The notes under the pieces: generated by a model | Told to the model about the DNA's origin: nothing | Seen by the model: the letters and a program-made list of their open reading frames with translations, nothing else | Database searches by the model: none | Origin: Homalodisca vitripennis | Lineage: Eukaryota; Arthropoda; Insecta; Hemiptera; Cicadellidae | DNA length: 64,000 bases | NCBI RefSeq assembly: GCF_021130785.1 | Contig: NC_060213.1 | Span: 71,196,001-71,260,000, forward strand | Direction of reading: 5' to 3' | In this document: positions 10,130 to 22,345 of the stretch, one piece after another | Position numbering within the stretch: the stretch's first letter is position 1 | How the letters are laid out: each line of letters begins with the position of its first letter | Made by a program: the position numbers and the translations under genes

Positions 10130-11233
10130 ATTGCCTGCTTCTCATCTCACAGTCCCATTAGCCTGTTGCCCTCTGATTGCAATTTCAAACCATCATTAAT
10201 ATGAATGGAAACTGACTGAGAAGATCCTACAGCCTACAGATCTTAAAAGGTCATAAAATAAAGTAGAGGTGGTGTACATAAACAACCAATTGTTATTTTA
10301 AGGTAATTCTCTAATTCTATAGATACTGTCTAAGATTTGTGTTGATAATTAAAGCGTCGCCTGGTGGTTAATAATGAATTAATACCAATACTAGATATTT
10401 ATTGAAGTTAAATAAATAAAAATACCTTTTATAGTGACGGAAGGTATTATGATTATTTAGTTTTCATCGTGAGTAGAGACCTAACTTTGTTTATTAAATA
10501 CAATTTATTTCGGGCCACTTACTGTTTATTAGCATCTTTAGATCTTTCCAGTGGCTTCGAAACCAATTGTTCTACAGTAGCATCATTTTTACATTTTGTT
10601 TTTTTTTCATAAAAGGTTCAAATTGCGTTATTTCATCGTAATCTTTGTGTCTTTAAATTGCGTTTTCTTTGTTTCTTTACAGGACAGAAAGTACTATGTA
10701 GCAAATCACATTCCGGCTGTAAAATAAAAGTGATCCTCAACCACGTCATCTTTATGTAGTGACATTTTAGATGACTTCGATAAGGACAGATTAGTTTTCC
10801 TAACTGGCGTGCTATGCACTGGACGGTCGACAAGACTAAGCAGATAAAGAAACGAAAAAGGTGAAGTACTACTGGACAGTTCCAGAGCTGGGTAGAAGAA
10901 GGTTGGACTAAAATATAAAAATAGTGTAATTTCATTTCGTAACGAAGTAATATGGAGGTCCCATGAAGGGAGCATGATGTAAGTGGAAATGATGACATAC
11001 TCAGCTCGGGTACCCCGTGGTCACCAACCACATACTCATAACGATTATGATGCCCTGGGGGATCACTCTCTATGTTATTCCCCTAACAACTTCCTAATTG
11101 TTCAGAATAGGTTTCTTCATAGGAGTATTTATTCATAGCTTCAGAGTAGGAGTATTTTTCTGCAAAAAAATATAACCAAACGAATAATATTACACATACG
11201 CCGGAAATTTTCTAGTAAACTAGTATATATTTA
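10130..11233. other. no supported gene; overlapping minus-strand frames
   Basis: Two overlapping minus-strand open frames (10633-11031 and 10706-10975) show no domain, and one is probably the shadow of the other. On the plus strand TTTCTTTGTTTCTTTACAG at about 10662-10680 is a good splice-acceptor shape, but the frame after it stops after 14 codons. No homology was recognised. Confidence 0.35.
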
Positions 11234-12595
11234 GGTTAAAGCAGCGATTCTCAAACTTTTTAATTCGAGCCCCCCTGCATAATCCAGCTGGTAGTCGGGC
11301 CCCCCTACATTTAAGCGTACTATATAAGTGAGTAAATGTTTAAATTTTACAGTAAATTTGTATTTGTTTAGCTTTGTACATTTTATACATACTACATTAT
11401 AGCCTAATTGGGTCTATAGTCTTAATCATAATCAAGCAACAAATTCTATACAAACAATTACAATTTATTATTTGTTTATTTCAGCTACTACAGTACATAA
11501 TTGTTATTTATACCTCAAAATAATAATAATGAAATTCAATGTGAAGGATGTGCTTGTTTTCTCTTTGCGCATAGTTTGCCGAAACGCGGTGTCAGTTCTG
11601 ATAACGCTACTCTGAGTTCCTTGATAAAATCCAGTCTTGAGCGATATTTACTCTTGATGGAAACTAGAGCATAAAACCCAGTTTCACAAGAATAAGTGTT
11701 GGTGAATAGAATGAGTAGTTTCTATACCTTTTCACTCAAAATTGAGTGTTTTTCAGTGTCACCCGGGAGGTCAATCTTCTTTTTCTATCACGTTGAGGGA
11801 GCACTCCTCGACAGATGGTTTGAACGGGTTTTCAATCCATGCCAAACCATCCAAGTCCTCATCAAAATATTGTTTAAACGAGGTTTAAGTATTTCTAAGT
11901 GTTTAAGAAAGCATATCTTTGGATTCGTTGGAATGGTTTTGAGATTAATATCTTCAATCATAATTTTAAGATTAGGAAATATTTAAATATTGTCACTTTT
12001 CAAACCGCCCTCGTACAAACTTAGCTTCTTTACAAAGCTGATAACCTTTTCAGTTCATTTCAGAAGGTTTGTATACCTTTTTCTGTAAAGACTTGATTAG
12101 TAAATTTATTTTCTACAACACATCTGCTATGTACGCTAATCGCAGCAAAAAATCTGAGCTTTGGTGGTTTTCGTCAAGCAAAAATTCAAGGACTTCATAT
12201 CTCAGCTTAAATACAGCATTGGAGGTAGGGGTAGGAGTGGTTAGGGTTTTGGGAAAGTCCGGAGCCGATCGGTCACGGTCGTTCTTATCGAGTCATTGGG
12301 AAACCACAACAACCAAGCGCTACCGCGAGAGATCTCCAGCGCTGTACTGAAAACATGTTGGTATATACTCACAGTATTTTACTGCCGATAAACTAAGAAA
12401 AATAAAATATTCAGCACTTACGACGATGACTAGAAATGATACGCACACTTGTTGTAATTTTAATAATAAAAAGTTTGCATTATTATTTGGTAAATAAATA
12501 AAATTAATTTTTCAAGCAAGCATTGGCTCCCCTGAAACTTCATTGCGCCCCCCTTGGGGGTCGCGCCCCACACTTTGAGAACCTCTGGATTAAAG
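11234..12595 (-). mobile_element. hAT transposon with decayed transposase
   Basis: The element spans 11242-12587. The left end reads CAGCGATTCTCAAACTTTTT and the right end, inward, CAGAGGTTCTCAAAGTGTG. These match the CAG-G-TTCTCAAA termini of many hAT elements. Near-perfect 8-bp duplications flank it, GGTTAAAG at 11234-11241 and GATTAAAG at 12588-12595 (one mismatch). Runs of C next to the left TIR and C/G runs next to the right TIR are also typical. The transposase fragment lies on the minus strand. The degraded ends and mismatch suggest it is older than the hAT at 4357. Confidence 0.85.
11545..11990 (-). pseudogene. hAT transposase C-terminal fragment (ZBED5/FAM200-like)
   Basis: Minus-strand translation, with frame changes, yields FKQYFDEDLDGLAWIENPF (about 11884-11828), then TNTYSCETGFYALVSIKS KYRSR, then LDFIKELRVALSELTPRF near 11640-11590. 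The CE.GF.AL..IKSKYRSRLD..ELR.ALS...PR block is the hAT dimerisation domain as found in ZBED5- and FAM200-like transposases. Upstream coding sequence is not readable, so most of the enzyme is lost. Plus-strand open frames here (11696-11986 and 12069-12350) are shadows or chance. Confidence 0.75.
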
Positions 12596-13586
12596 CATGA
12601 CGTTAATAATTTACATTTAATTAAAACTATTATAAGACTTTTGACTCATAATATGACTAAAACAGTACTGCTTACTGTAGTAATGTACTAAATTTTTGTG
12701 TACCAGAAACCAGTTAGACCAGTAGTATAAATAGTTTAATTTTGATATATTACTTAGTAAATTTTCATATAATTTAGATATGCAATCGAAAGTTTAAATA
12801 ATCTATACGTGGTTTATTTAGTATTTTTATTGATATTTAATTTATGAATTTTAGCTAGAGCGTGTGAATCTCTTTCTAAAATGTCCATCCTACATACTTT
12901 GTGTCGATTGAAAAGGAAAATTAATATATAAAACTATCATTTGGGTCTGATCTTGTGAATAAAATAATAAACAGAATAAACAAAACCGATTATTCCAAAT
13001 ACCTTGATATACTGGCTTCACTTACGCCTAACCAACAGTACAATGCTTTTTAAAATATCTTACTGAGTTGCAATGTTAAATATTTCTGTTTAAATGTTCA
13101 AGCTATTGTAGATAATGTATTAGAATAGACAAGAGCGTCATTTTCAATTTTAATAGAGACAGTAAACGGTTAGGTAATGAAAAAGCACGGTTAATGTTTT
13201 AGTCGTCCCATTAAATATTGAGAAGGTAATTACAAATCTTGTTGAAACTTCTTTTAAGTCCCAAAACATTTCATCATCTACAGAATGTCAGAATTTATAG
13301 CCTTTCCATCCATTAACAACAAAATTGTATCCTCCTTAACAACCTTTAAATCTTAAATGAATCTAAATATTTTTTAGCCTTTGCCTTGGAGCTATACAAA
13401 GTCACAATTCTGAATTTTTTAATGTCGATTGACCAATATTTACTTATTTATAATAGTGAACACTAATCTACAAGGGGATAGAAATAATGATTGAATGACC
13501 TACTACATACCAGATTAAATCTCTTGATTGAATACAAGTTAGGATATGCCATATCTCTTTTCACGTGATAGGCTTTTCTGACAGGT
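12596..13586. other. A/T-rich DNA, no feature
   Basis: No coding frame, RNA gene or repeat recognised. Confidence 0.5.
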
Positions 13587-13620
13587 ACACACACACACGC
13601 GCGCGCGAGCGTTTATATAC

Positions 13621-13673
<53 letters not shown>
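13587..13673. repeat. compound microsatellite (CA)n-(CG)n-(ATAC)n-(AT)n
   Basis: Alternating purine-pyrimidine blocks in series. The short (CG)n step in the middle makes it a candidate for local non-B DNA. Confidence 0.9.
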
Positions 13674-13676
<3 letters not shown>

Positions 13677-13889
13677 ACACTCACTCACATGTGTATTTTG
13701 AAACATTTACTATATAAATGTACCTGTTTCCATTCCGTGTGGATGTATGTCCGTTGGAAATAAATAAATAAAGGAAACTCTACACCTAAAGATTCCGTAG
13801 AGCTAGATAAATCATAAAATTTTGGAAACAGAAAATATTACAGTAAAAGTAGGTTAACAAATCATGAAATTATACGGAAAGCATCAAAC

Positions 13890-14175
13890 AACATATAGTT
13901 TTATTATTCTGAGTTGAGTGTATTATGTTGATACAGAATGTTGGACTCAAATCCCAACTGCAACTCTTTTACAATTGGAGCGGACCATTCAAGACAAGGG
14001 AGTGAGGGTAAATACCCGGCCTGAGTAATGGATTACTCTCCCCAGGGCTACCAATCGCTTGCAGGCTTCCAGAAATATATCCCTCTCCAACTGAGAAACA
14101 AAACATTTACATTTATTTATTTAATAGTAACGGTATACTGTTTTGTGTGTATTTTCCGTTATTATAGAAAAATAT
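13890..14175. repeat. dispersed repeat, copy 2 (empty hAT site)
   Basis: Uninterrupted homologue of the repeat split by hAT at 4357. Here CCCAACTGCAAC runs directly into TCTTTTACAATTGGAGCGGA with a single ACTGCAAC, whereas copy 1 has the transposon plus a second ACTGCAAC. Similarity carries on through ATATCCCTCTCCAAC to TATTTTCCG(C/T)TATT. Differences outside the insertion show the two copies are old relative to the transposition. Confidence 0.9.
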
Positions 14176-15294
14176 GTTATACTTAAAACACAAATGGGGT
14201 CTTTACTATCTGGAAAATCCCATCTGCAGCTATACCTATAATATCTTATGCAAGGATTCCGAAACAACAAAATGTTTATTGATCGTATACAAGACAGGTG
14301 CGTCCACCTTCATCAGTTAATTTATGGTACAGAATTTATTACCATGGATTTAGAGACAAAGATAAATTTTATTCTTCAAAGTCAGACTGAAATAAAACAA
14401 TAACACAGTTGTAACCTATTGATCTAGTTAAACATGTTAAGTTTTTAGTTTTTAAGTTTTACTTTAAAAACACTGCCTGTTTCCACTCTGTGTTTCGCAC
14501 TGAGATTAATGTTGATATAGCATATTTTAAATCCAATCTAGACTGGATTCTTATTTATTCCATTTAATGTATTGCCGTTTTCTTACCGAACTAATTTTAC
14601 TTTTAAAAGTGGTGCAGAAACTCTTTATTTACGGCCCTTTAACATAATTTACCTTAAGATGGAAAAATTTAAAAATGATTTATTTTGTCAAGATTGATTT
14701 ACAGGCATTTATATTAAGAAATGTAGACAATTCAGTAAATAAATCAAACTAAAAAAATTTTGTGATTTAAATATAAATTTCCAGATAATTATAGTTCATT
14801 AGGTAACATTATTTTATGAAGTTGTGACTGAAGAAAAATATGTTCTTTAATCATAGACAATGTAGGGAATTTCAAGGTTTCAAAATTAGTTTCCCTGAGG
14901 GTCTTAAGTATATAAAACCCCAAACCATCTCACTGTCTGAAATCACCTTTCATATTCGTATCGATTAAGATTTATATCCTTCTCTTGAGAAGTTTATTTT
15001 TTTACCCGAAAGAATTTAACTACTTTTTTATATCTACTATCATGGTAATTTTAGGTTTGTAGTAAAATTATTGGTTAAATATATTTAACTAAAAACATAG
15101 CACCACCTTAATTCACGTGATAAGTTTTCATCAAGAAAATGATACAGTGAAATTATAACTGTCCTTGTTGAAACACGTAACCTTTTCCCCCTTCATACGT
15201 TCAGACATTGTTACATTATTTAATTTCAAACATGTTCAGTATTATACGTTATTAAGTTGTCAAGATCTGCAACATTTAAACACATTCATAATTA
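14176..15294. other. A/T-rich DNA, no feature
   Basis: No frame or repeat could be supported. Confidence 0.5.
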
Positions 15295-15487
15295 TTATTA
15301 TTCACGAGAGAGGAATGTCAAAACTAAAAGTTGGAAGTTTTGGATGTCGCCTGCTCCCGCTCACTCTTACCACCCACATTGTTTACAACTGCTTGAATAT
15401 TTCAGGTCTCATGAATAGCGCGACACTTGACTTGGTGACAAGCTCCTGCTCCTGCATCACTTAGTATATCAAAATATTCACTTATTG
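15295..15487 (-). repeat. dispersed repeat, copy B
   Basis: The reverse complement matches 2780-2976 over nearly its full length. A plus-strand open frame across it (15165-15464) is incidental. Together the copies define an interspersed family of at least 190 bp present in both orientations. Confidence 0.85.
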
Positions 15488-15488
15488 G

Positions 15489-16035
15489 CCACGAAAGATA
15501 CGAATATTCATTTCCTAAATACCTTTGTTATATTTTTACGGCAATTGTTAATGAAATAGATTGTGTTAATACTGAAATTGATAGCTATTCTGCAATGGCC
15601 TCAACCAAAGAAGCTATGCACCAGTTAAGCGTAGTCAGGTTTAGTATCTGAACGGTAGTATGTTGCTTAGTATTGAAACTTCTACCCCTAGTATTTCTTT
15701 TTTAATATATTACGAACTTTTATTTCTACCATTTTAGTTAGCTCTCATGTGCTCTTCGTTGACTAAGGTGCTATTTAAAAAATTCTGTTCATATTACATT
15801 AGGCAAATTACCACAACTGAAAATCTTATTTGTTCTAGTGTCTTTCATTCATATAGAAAAATAATTTAAGTTATATGCATATTTAATTCCTTGCTTGTGA
15901 AATATATATTACAATATACAGTTTTTGGTTAAATACTAATTCTATTTTTGTGTGTCTTCCTTTTCCTACATTCCACTCTAGATACTAAAATAGGATTCCT
16001 GAACTCAAAGTAAAAATGGTAATATATTTATAAAT
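15489..16035. other. A/T-rich DNA, no feature
   Basis: Nothing supported. Confidence 0.5.
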
Positions 16036-16180
16036 AACTAGCTGTTTCCCGCGGCTTCGCATGTTTTACGTAAGCCTTGGCCATGTATTTGCACTTCTGG
16101 TTCAAGTGCATTTTATTTCTAACACCGATGTAGAGTTTGCCTTGTTGTCACGATCAAGAAAATCGGTGTATGCTTATTAT
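16036..16180 (+). repeat. dispersed repeat fragment with CCCGCGGCTTCGC hallmark
   Basis: Starts AACTAGCTGTTTCCCGCGGC then TTCGC. The word AGCTGTT-CCCGCGGCTTCGC recurs at the start of an abundant insect interspersed repeat class, known to me by appearance only; class (RTE-related or other) uncertain. A weaker relative starts at 29251 (AACTAGCAGCTAACCTCGGC). The right end is not defined. Confidence 0.5.
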
Positions 16181-17942
16181 ATAGCCATTATACACGTACA
16201 TGTATTTTATTATAAAGCGGTCTAACAGTCAAGCTTTAAGTTCAACCATATATTTATCATAAAGACAAACATATATTCTAACTTAGTGCCTTCAAATAGT
16301 CTTTGGCAAATTAATATACATAACTGTCTTATAGTTGCAGTTTATAATGTGCAGGCACTTTGAAAACTTTTATATTTTGCAGCGCCACCTGGTGGTGAGT
16401 TTTATAAATGAGTGTAGCATATAAACCTTCTCCATCAAAAAGTACATATTCATTCAAATTTTCATAATGATCAGTCGTATAGTGTACGATTCCATAAAGG
16501 ACAAACACACAAACATTCATTTTTATATATACAGATGAGGTGATTGCGAATGAATGTAATATACATTTCACGTTCGTTGCTTAGGAACAAGGTAACGTTC
16601 GTTATTGCAAGGAAGTTTGAGTCTGAGGCAAGGTCCCGCAGTCCCTATTGCTTTCAAGTACGATAGTTCTTTATAGGAACTTGTATTGTGAAGACTGTTT
16701 AGATCATAAAGCAATGCCAGAGGCCTGTACGACTTAAAAACTACGCACCAAACACATAAATTCTGGCTTATCGAAATTTTTACAAACTTGCATACATATT
16801 TGAGTGAAAATACTTCTACAGTACTATAGAATCGTCACAAGATTTTCTGATGGCTAAATTGGTTTCAAAACAGTAAAGTTGCTGTCATGAGTAGAAGTCA
16901 ATATAAATTTACGAGGGATAATTTACAAGTTAAGTAAATAAAACTTTGATTTGGGTTCATACACGTTACATATAATATACCATTACAAAAGGTCCTGCGG
17001 GATTCTACATGCTAAAAGTATTATAATTTACATATAAAATGTTGCATATAAACACAACATAATATGTATTTCTAGAATGTATTTTATATATTATAGTTTA
17101 CTAAAAAATTAATATTGCTTGAAATCGAAATAATCCATTCAGACAAGTTATTTGTCATGACATAATTCTTTTCTATTAAGCGTATCATTTCACAAAACAT
17201 GAATTCGTTTTGATAAGTGTAATATATTCTGAGAATTCTTTTTTAAGTTCTTATCAGTAATGTATAAACTCACTGACAACAACTAACGTTGCATGGGATA
17301 GATAAGAAGGATTATAGTACTTTCGATAAAATTAAACAGATAACTTATATACGAGTATGTGTTGACATATAACCTGATAGTATATCTAATTAATTATATT
17401 TGCTATTTTTAGTTAGTGTTTTCTTACAAATTAAATTTTGTTGCTGTTGGTATCAGGTAATCTCACGAAAACACCGATGTTCAAAATATAAAATTCATAA
17501 AAATATTCATTCAAAATTACAGTTTTGTTATTATTATTTCCAATCAGTTCGTTATTTATTTCAGATCGTATTACATTGCATATAAATAGTCATTTTACAT
17601 CTGGTTGAGAAGAATAAATCTAAACATTAATATGACTTTAACGTTTATAAACATTCGTTTCAGTATAAATTTCACGAACTGCGACAGTGAAGAGTTTTCA
17701 TTAGGTGGTTCCTATTCATAAAAAAACTTATAAGAACCAATACTTTCCACCAATAAAATAAAAAGCTAATTAAAAATATTGGTAAAAATTAAAACTCAAC
17801 GGGTTACATATGTCATTGAAATTTTTAGTCTGTAAGGAACCATAACAATTTAATAGCTGGAATTACACTTTTTATCGCACTAATCAGAAAGGAAAAGTTG
17901 TATGTATTACAAATGGACAGTTACTTGTATACCGTAACATAA
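16181..17942. other. A/T-rich DNA, no feature
   Basis: Minus-strand frame 16329-16571 and plus-strand frame 17400-17585 show no motif and are probably chance. A short G/C-richer patch lies at 16570-16650. Confidence 0.45.
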
Positions 17943-18209
17943 ACTCTAACCTTCATTCATGAAATAAAGGAACTTTGTGGTATTAATCCCACAAATGGTG
18001 ATCATGTTCAAGCTGTGTCCAATCTGCCAGATTACTTTGAGGTCTGCAATGTGCTTGATGTTTCCCCTGATTAAAATGAGACTTGTGACACTACATTTAG
18101 AGGATATCCAGGAGTGGTCCCTTCCTACACGACACACTGTATTTATAACTTACCTTTTACTTGGGTCTCACCTCATGGTATCCAATATGAGACTAATAGC
18201 TTTGACCTT
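17943..18209 (+). pseudogene. unrecognised protein-coding remnant with one in-frame stop
   Basis: One plus-strand frame runs 89 codons with a single TAA at 18072-18074 and ends at TGA 18210-18212. It reads like real protein: HEIKELCGINPTNGDHVQAV, then LPDYFEVCNVLDVSPD, the stop, then NETCDTTFRGYPGVVPS and HCIYNLPFTWVSPHGIQYE. Composition is balanced, with several Cys and aromatic residues, unlike the Lys/Ile/Asn-rich chance frames around it. A +1 frame after 18209 continues EEDLQAKSHFNVVIR. I do not recognise the family; the Cys content hints at an extracellular or secreted protein. It could be a processed-gene fragment, part of a mobile or viral element, or an exon with a premature stop. Overlapping frames in other registers are its shadows. 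Confidence 0.45.
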
Positions 18210-18212
18210 TGA

Positions 18213-18935
18213 AGAAGATTTACAGGCAAAATCTCATTTTAATGTTGTAATAAGATAAAACAATCTATGTGACTAAGTATTACCAAAGGATGCGTAAAGA
18301 TTAGCATGTATGTCGTTTCTTCAAATACGCCTGAATAAACGACAAATATGACATATCGGAACTTCTGCAATAGTCTAAATACAAGTTCACTTTATGTACT
18401 ATATACTGATGGAAAAGGTGAACTATAAGGTAAGAAGGAATAGATTCGCAAGTTTATACACAAGTGCAGCACAAAACCAGTAGCAAGCACTATTGTCAGA
18501 GTACCAAATTGTGTTCGTCAACCTAAGTTATTTTCGCGTTCCTTAAATAAATATCCCAAGATTTTAAATTAACAATATTTCCTTATTACCCTTGTAAATT
18601 ATTGCTAGCTTATTTTTGCTAGCTGTCTTGTAAACAACATTAAACAATGGATTCATATCTCCAGTGATTTTATTAGTATTCACAAATCACTGGTTTTTTA
18701 ATTGTGATAGTATTTGTACACATTTGTTTTAACGGCAAATGTTTTAATATTTGTTTAATGTAATGTTTAATTAATGCACTTTCACACAGTTGTTGAAATG
18801 TAATAAGGGGATATACCGGTTGAAAACTGTACGAGTTAAGGTGGTATCGGAAACTATCGTAAAAAGTTATTTGTTTATTAATCATCTCGTTTATTTGTTG
18901 AAGATGGAGCTTGTATTGACTACTTGATAACTTAT
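18213..18935. other. A/T-rich DNA, no feature
   Basis: A minus-strand frame at 18673-18951 has no recognisable motif and overlaps the foldback repeat. Confidence 0.45.
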
Positions 18936-19096
18936 ATACATGTAAACACATAAACCAATATTTAAAACTTTTATTGTAGTGAGGCCTTTCGATAGCAAGG
19001 CTGGCTTACTCAGACACATCACAAAAGTCTTACTTTTATAAATATATAGTTTTAATAATAAAAGTTTTAAATATTGGTTTTTGTGTTTAAATGTAA
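18936..19096. repeat. foldback (MITE-like) element
   Basis: A perfect 23-bp inverted repeat (arms 18953-18975 and 19057-19079) has the core AACCAATATTTAAAACTTTT. The arms extend outward with few mismatches to about 42 bp each. The 80-bp loop contains GTGAGGCCTTTCGATAGCA and TCAGACACATCAC, words that look like part of a dispersed family. No clear target duplication was seen. Confidence 0.75.
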
Positions 19097-20399
19097 ATAA
19101 GGTAATCTCGTTACCGTATGAAATGTTGGTTCCTCAGTATCAGCATCACTTAGTAGGTTTTAGAAGTTAAATTGTCCTACTAGGTATTTGTAAAGTTTTG
19201 CTTTTAACGCAGATAACGTTTACGACTGTTGAGCTTTACTGTTATAACATAAGTTTACAGTATTTAACAGAGTTCTGATAAAATAAATTGTAACAAATAA
19301 ATGAGCCATGTAGAAGGTTGCATTAACATATATTTCGTCATATATGTTAAACCTATGATTGGATAGACACATTATCTAGTAAGGTTATATAAAAACAGTT
19401 AAAACCAATAAATATAATAAAGGAAATTGAATAACAAAAACGATTAGTCCGTAGTAAGACAACCACAGGTAACAGTAGTTATTAAACAATTTAAAACTAT
19501 CTATTAAGCGAAATATTTATCACTTAAAATAAACTCAATGTATGATTGCTGTGATTGTAAAATATGAAGTATCAATTTTAGATTCTAACAAAGTTGTTTA
19601 TAACCGAGCGAACAATATTAAAAGTAATTATTATTTAGCTCTAACACTTTTGATCATCAAAGCTGGACATTACCAAAGATTGCGTATTTCGATCATTTAT
19701 TGGCATTTTAACCCTCGTCAAACTTATAATTAGTTGACGTCATAAAAATGTTCCAACGTTATTGAATGTAAAACGTTTTCGTTCCATTGAAAACGGTAAT
19801 TATATTCTTCGTTTTTCACAAATAACTTAATTGTCCTTTGTTTATTATGATTTGGAATCTATTATAGCACACAATAAACCTAGTAATAACACTTTATTTA
19901 CTATGATTTTAGCACTAAATAAATCAGTAAATGGTACTATGGTTTGGGCAAATGTTACCACTTTAAAATCTTGATTTAATTTCGATTAAAAGGTAGCTAA
20001 AGAAATAAAAACTATTGACAACAGTACAAATAAAACCAATGCCAAAAAGTGTTTTCGATAAGTTAAATCTTAATGTAAACATTCAGCTACTTTGACAAGA
20101 TGTTATAGATGCGACGAATGTTTTCCCCTACCTGTTTTCCCCTTAACTCATACCGTCATATAGCAAAATTATTAAGGATACATTTCAAGATTTCCAATCT
20201 GTTCTCTCACCCAATGTGTTCTAGGTCTTTATACATGTCTGTGTCTCGAATGGGTCCACCAGAACAAATTCCATAACATATAATGCTGTTATGGAAACGC
20301 AGACATTTTAAATAAAAGAAGAATCTGTATTCTTCCATTTATTTTCATTTCTTTGCCAAGAAAAAATATTCTACAATAAAATGTGATGACACATTTGTT

Positions 20400-20400
<1 letters not shown>
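19097..20400. other. A/T-rich DNA, no feature
   Basis: Nothing beyond short chance frames. Confidence 0.5.

Positions 20401-20401
<1 letters not shown>

Positions 20402-20450
<49 letters not shown>
20402..20450. repeat. (TA)n microsatellite
   Basis: Alternating A/T run of about 48 bases. Confidence 0.95.
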
Positions 20451-20451
<1 letters not shown>

Positions 20452-20889
20452 CATCCACATGTTTTGTATTAGTATTATTATTGTGTCGTCCTAACAATGT
20501 ACATTACATTTCCATAGCACTATGGAATGAACGAATATCCTCAGAACTTAATAATTTCAACAAGATTATTCTTGAGGTTGCTTTAATAAAAAAATATTTT
20601 CAAGTAGTTGTCACCCTTGGCTTCTCACACTATTTTAAAAATAGATGTCCTTATAATACTTTTTATCACTCGTATTATGTATTATTATGGTCTTCTATGA
20701 AATTTTGCTAAAGTTATTTCAGTATTCAGGGAAAAAAATCTCAGAAACCTGACTATTATTATTCAATGTTTTGCAAATGTAGGAGATTTATGGTTCGAAG
20801 TAATTATACAGTATATTCGACTCCATAGCTTTGTGCCTTATTGTCTTAGTTTAAACATATATATGAATGAAATGGCCAAATAAAAATAA

Positions 20890-20979
20890 TTTAATCGTAA
20901 AAAGTAAGGGCTCTATGGTGTAGGCCTAATAGTAGCGGACTCATCCGGTAAGAGAGATTTCCGAATTCGAGCCATGGCT
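20890..20979 (+). repeat. tRNA-like (SINE-type) element, copy 1
   Basis: It has an A-box-like TGGTGTAGGCC at 20916-20926 and a B-box-like GAATTCGAGCC at 20963-20973. Aligned with the minus-strand copy at 39092-39180 it shares AATCG-AAAAAGTAAG upstream of the A box, then TGGTGTA, AGTAGC, TCA-CCGG-AAG, GAGAGAT and TTCGA in order. It has a 6-base insertion after the A box relative to the other copy. It is too diverged to fold as a functional tRNA. A transcript is possible in principle but not shown. Confidence 0.65.
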
Positions 20980-22229
20980 TTCTCATGTTATAAGTTGTAG
21001 ATTGTAACATGGAAAAGGCCCAAGATATAATCCTAGCAACTACAATAACCAAAGAAAAGTTATCATTACTTTCCAAGACAATAAAAAATTAAAAAGTATA
21101 ATAAAAACAGCCCTTAACATTCCGCAAGCTAAATTTATTTAGTAAACCATCTAAGTAATTTTTAAAAGGCTCTGAAACCTACGTCATTCGAAAAGCGTTA
21201 AATCCTGGTCTAGGATATTTCCAATGCTGCAGTAGGGACTGAGAAGCCTATATCAGTCAAAAGGAGTCTGTTTCCGGTTGTTAAAATTTTATTGCGGTAC
21301 CACAGTTGAATGCTCATATTACTTTGATCAAAAACTATATACATAGATAGCTCAAATTCTTCAAGCTATTTTATTGTTTGCTATTACTGCTGAAACTTAT
21401 TCTTACTAACTAATTTATATCTTTAGTTGGAAACGAGAAAGTATTTATATTTATAACTCGCGTTGTTTTCACTCTTTCTGTAAACATGGCGACAATATAA
21501 CTACTAAAAATGTAAATTAGGAAAATTCGCTATTATGTACTAATATTAGCTAAATTCGCTAGTTTATTTTTTTAAAGAAATCTATCCATTCAGGAAGGAC
21601 CATCATTGCCAACTCTTTAAGTATTATTACATCTTTTTAAGTTTTTCAATGGAGCAGTTTTATTGGCCATTAAGCAGCAAATATTAGCTATATTAGTTAC
21701 CCTTGCCATACAACTTATTTCGTTTGTTATTGCTTGCCTAAATTTAAGCAAAACATTCCTTAACCTTTTAGTATATAATATTTACCTTGTTATTTGTTAT
21801 TGCAATCATTGCATTATTCGTATTTATAATAAAATATATTTAAATATTAATTTAAATAATAATTAACTTTTGAGTATTTATTAAAACCTAAGCTTAAGGT
21901 CACAGTTAAAAATCCTTATATTACAACTAAATTATACCAACTTTCATATTACGATATTAAAGGTTTTACATAAGGATTTTTACGTTTATTTGTATATAGA
22001 AACACGTTGAAAAAATATCCTTTATAAAACTGGTAACTACAACAAAGATAAATAATTTATAAATTTGTACTAAACATTATTTAATTTATTTCCTAATTAG
22101 TTAGTTTTAGTCCAGTAACAACACTTATTTCAATCTCAGTTTCGATTATTTCAATTTTTAGTTTGTAACGTATGAGCTATGCGTAAAAAGTATAGCTATA
22201 ACGATAGGTATCAAGTTAAAGTGGCACTG
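20980..22229. other. A/T-rich DNA, no feature
   Basis: Plus-strand frame 21663-21866 is Leu/Ile/Asn-rich and looks like chance. Confidence 0.5.
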
Positions 22230-22345
22230 TAAACAGAGATCGGCGGGGTGTAAACACACTGGTCTGAGAGGCAGCAGACAACAGCTGTTGCGCTTCCAGT
22301 ATTGATTTGGCGGGAATCTAGGAGCAACAGTTGTTTCCTCCTTTA
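22230..22345. other. G/C-richer patch with palindromic E-box
   Basis: An isolated, more G/C-rich stretch includes CAACAGCTGTTG (22279-22290), a 12-bp perfect palindrome containing the E-box CAGCTG, plus TTTGGCGGGAA, an E2F-like word. It could be a regulatory element; there is no transcript evidence. Confidence 0.25.

Noticed and set aside
10633..11031. 132-codon minus-strand frame as a gene
   Set aside because: No motif, overlapped by another open frame, and composition like background; the possible plus-strand acceptor at 10680 leads to a stop after 14 codons.
11696..12350. Two plus-strand frames of 96 and 93 codons
   Set aside because: They run antisense to the recognised transposase C-terminus, or lie within the same decayed hAT element with no motif of their own.
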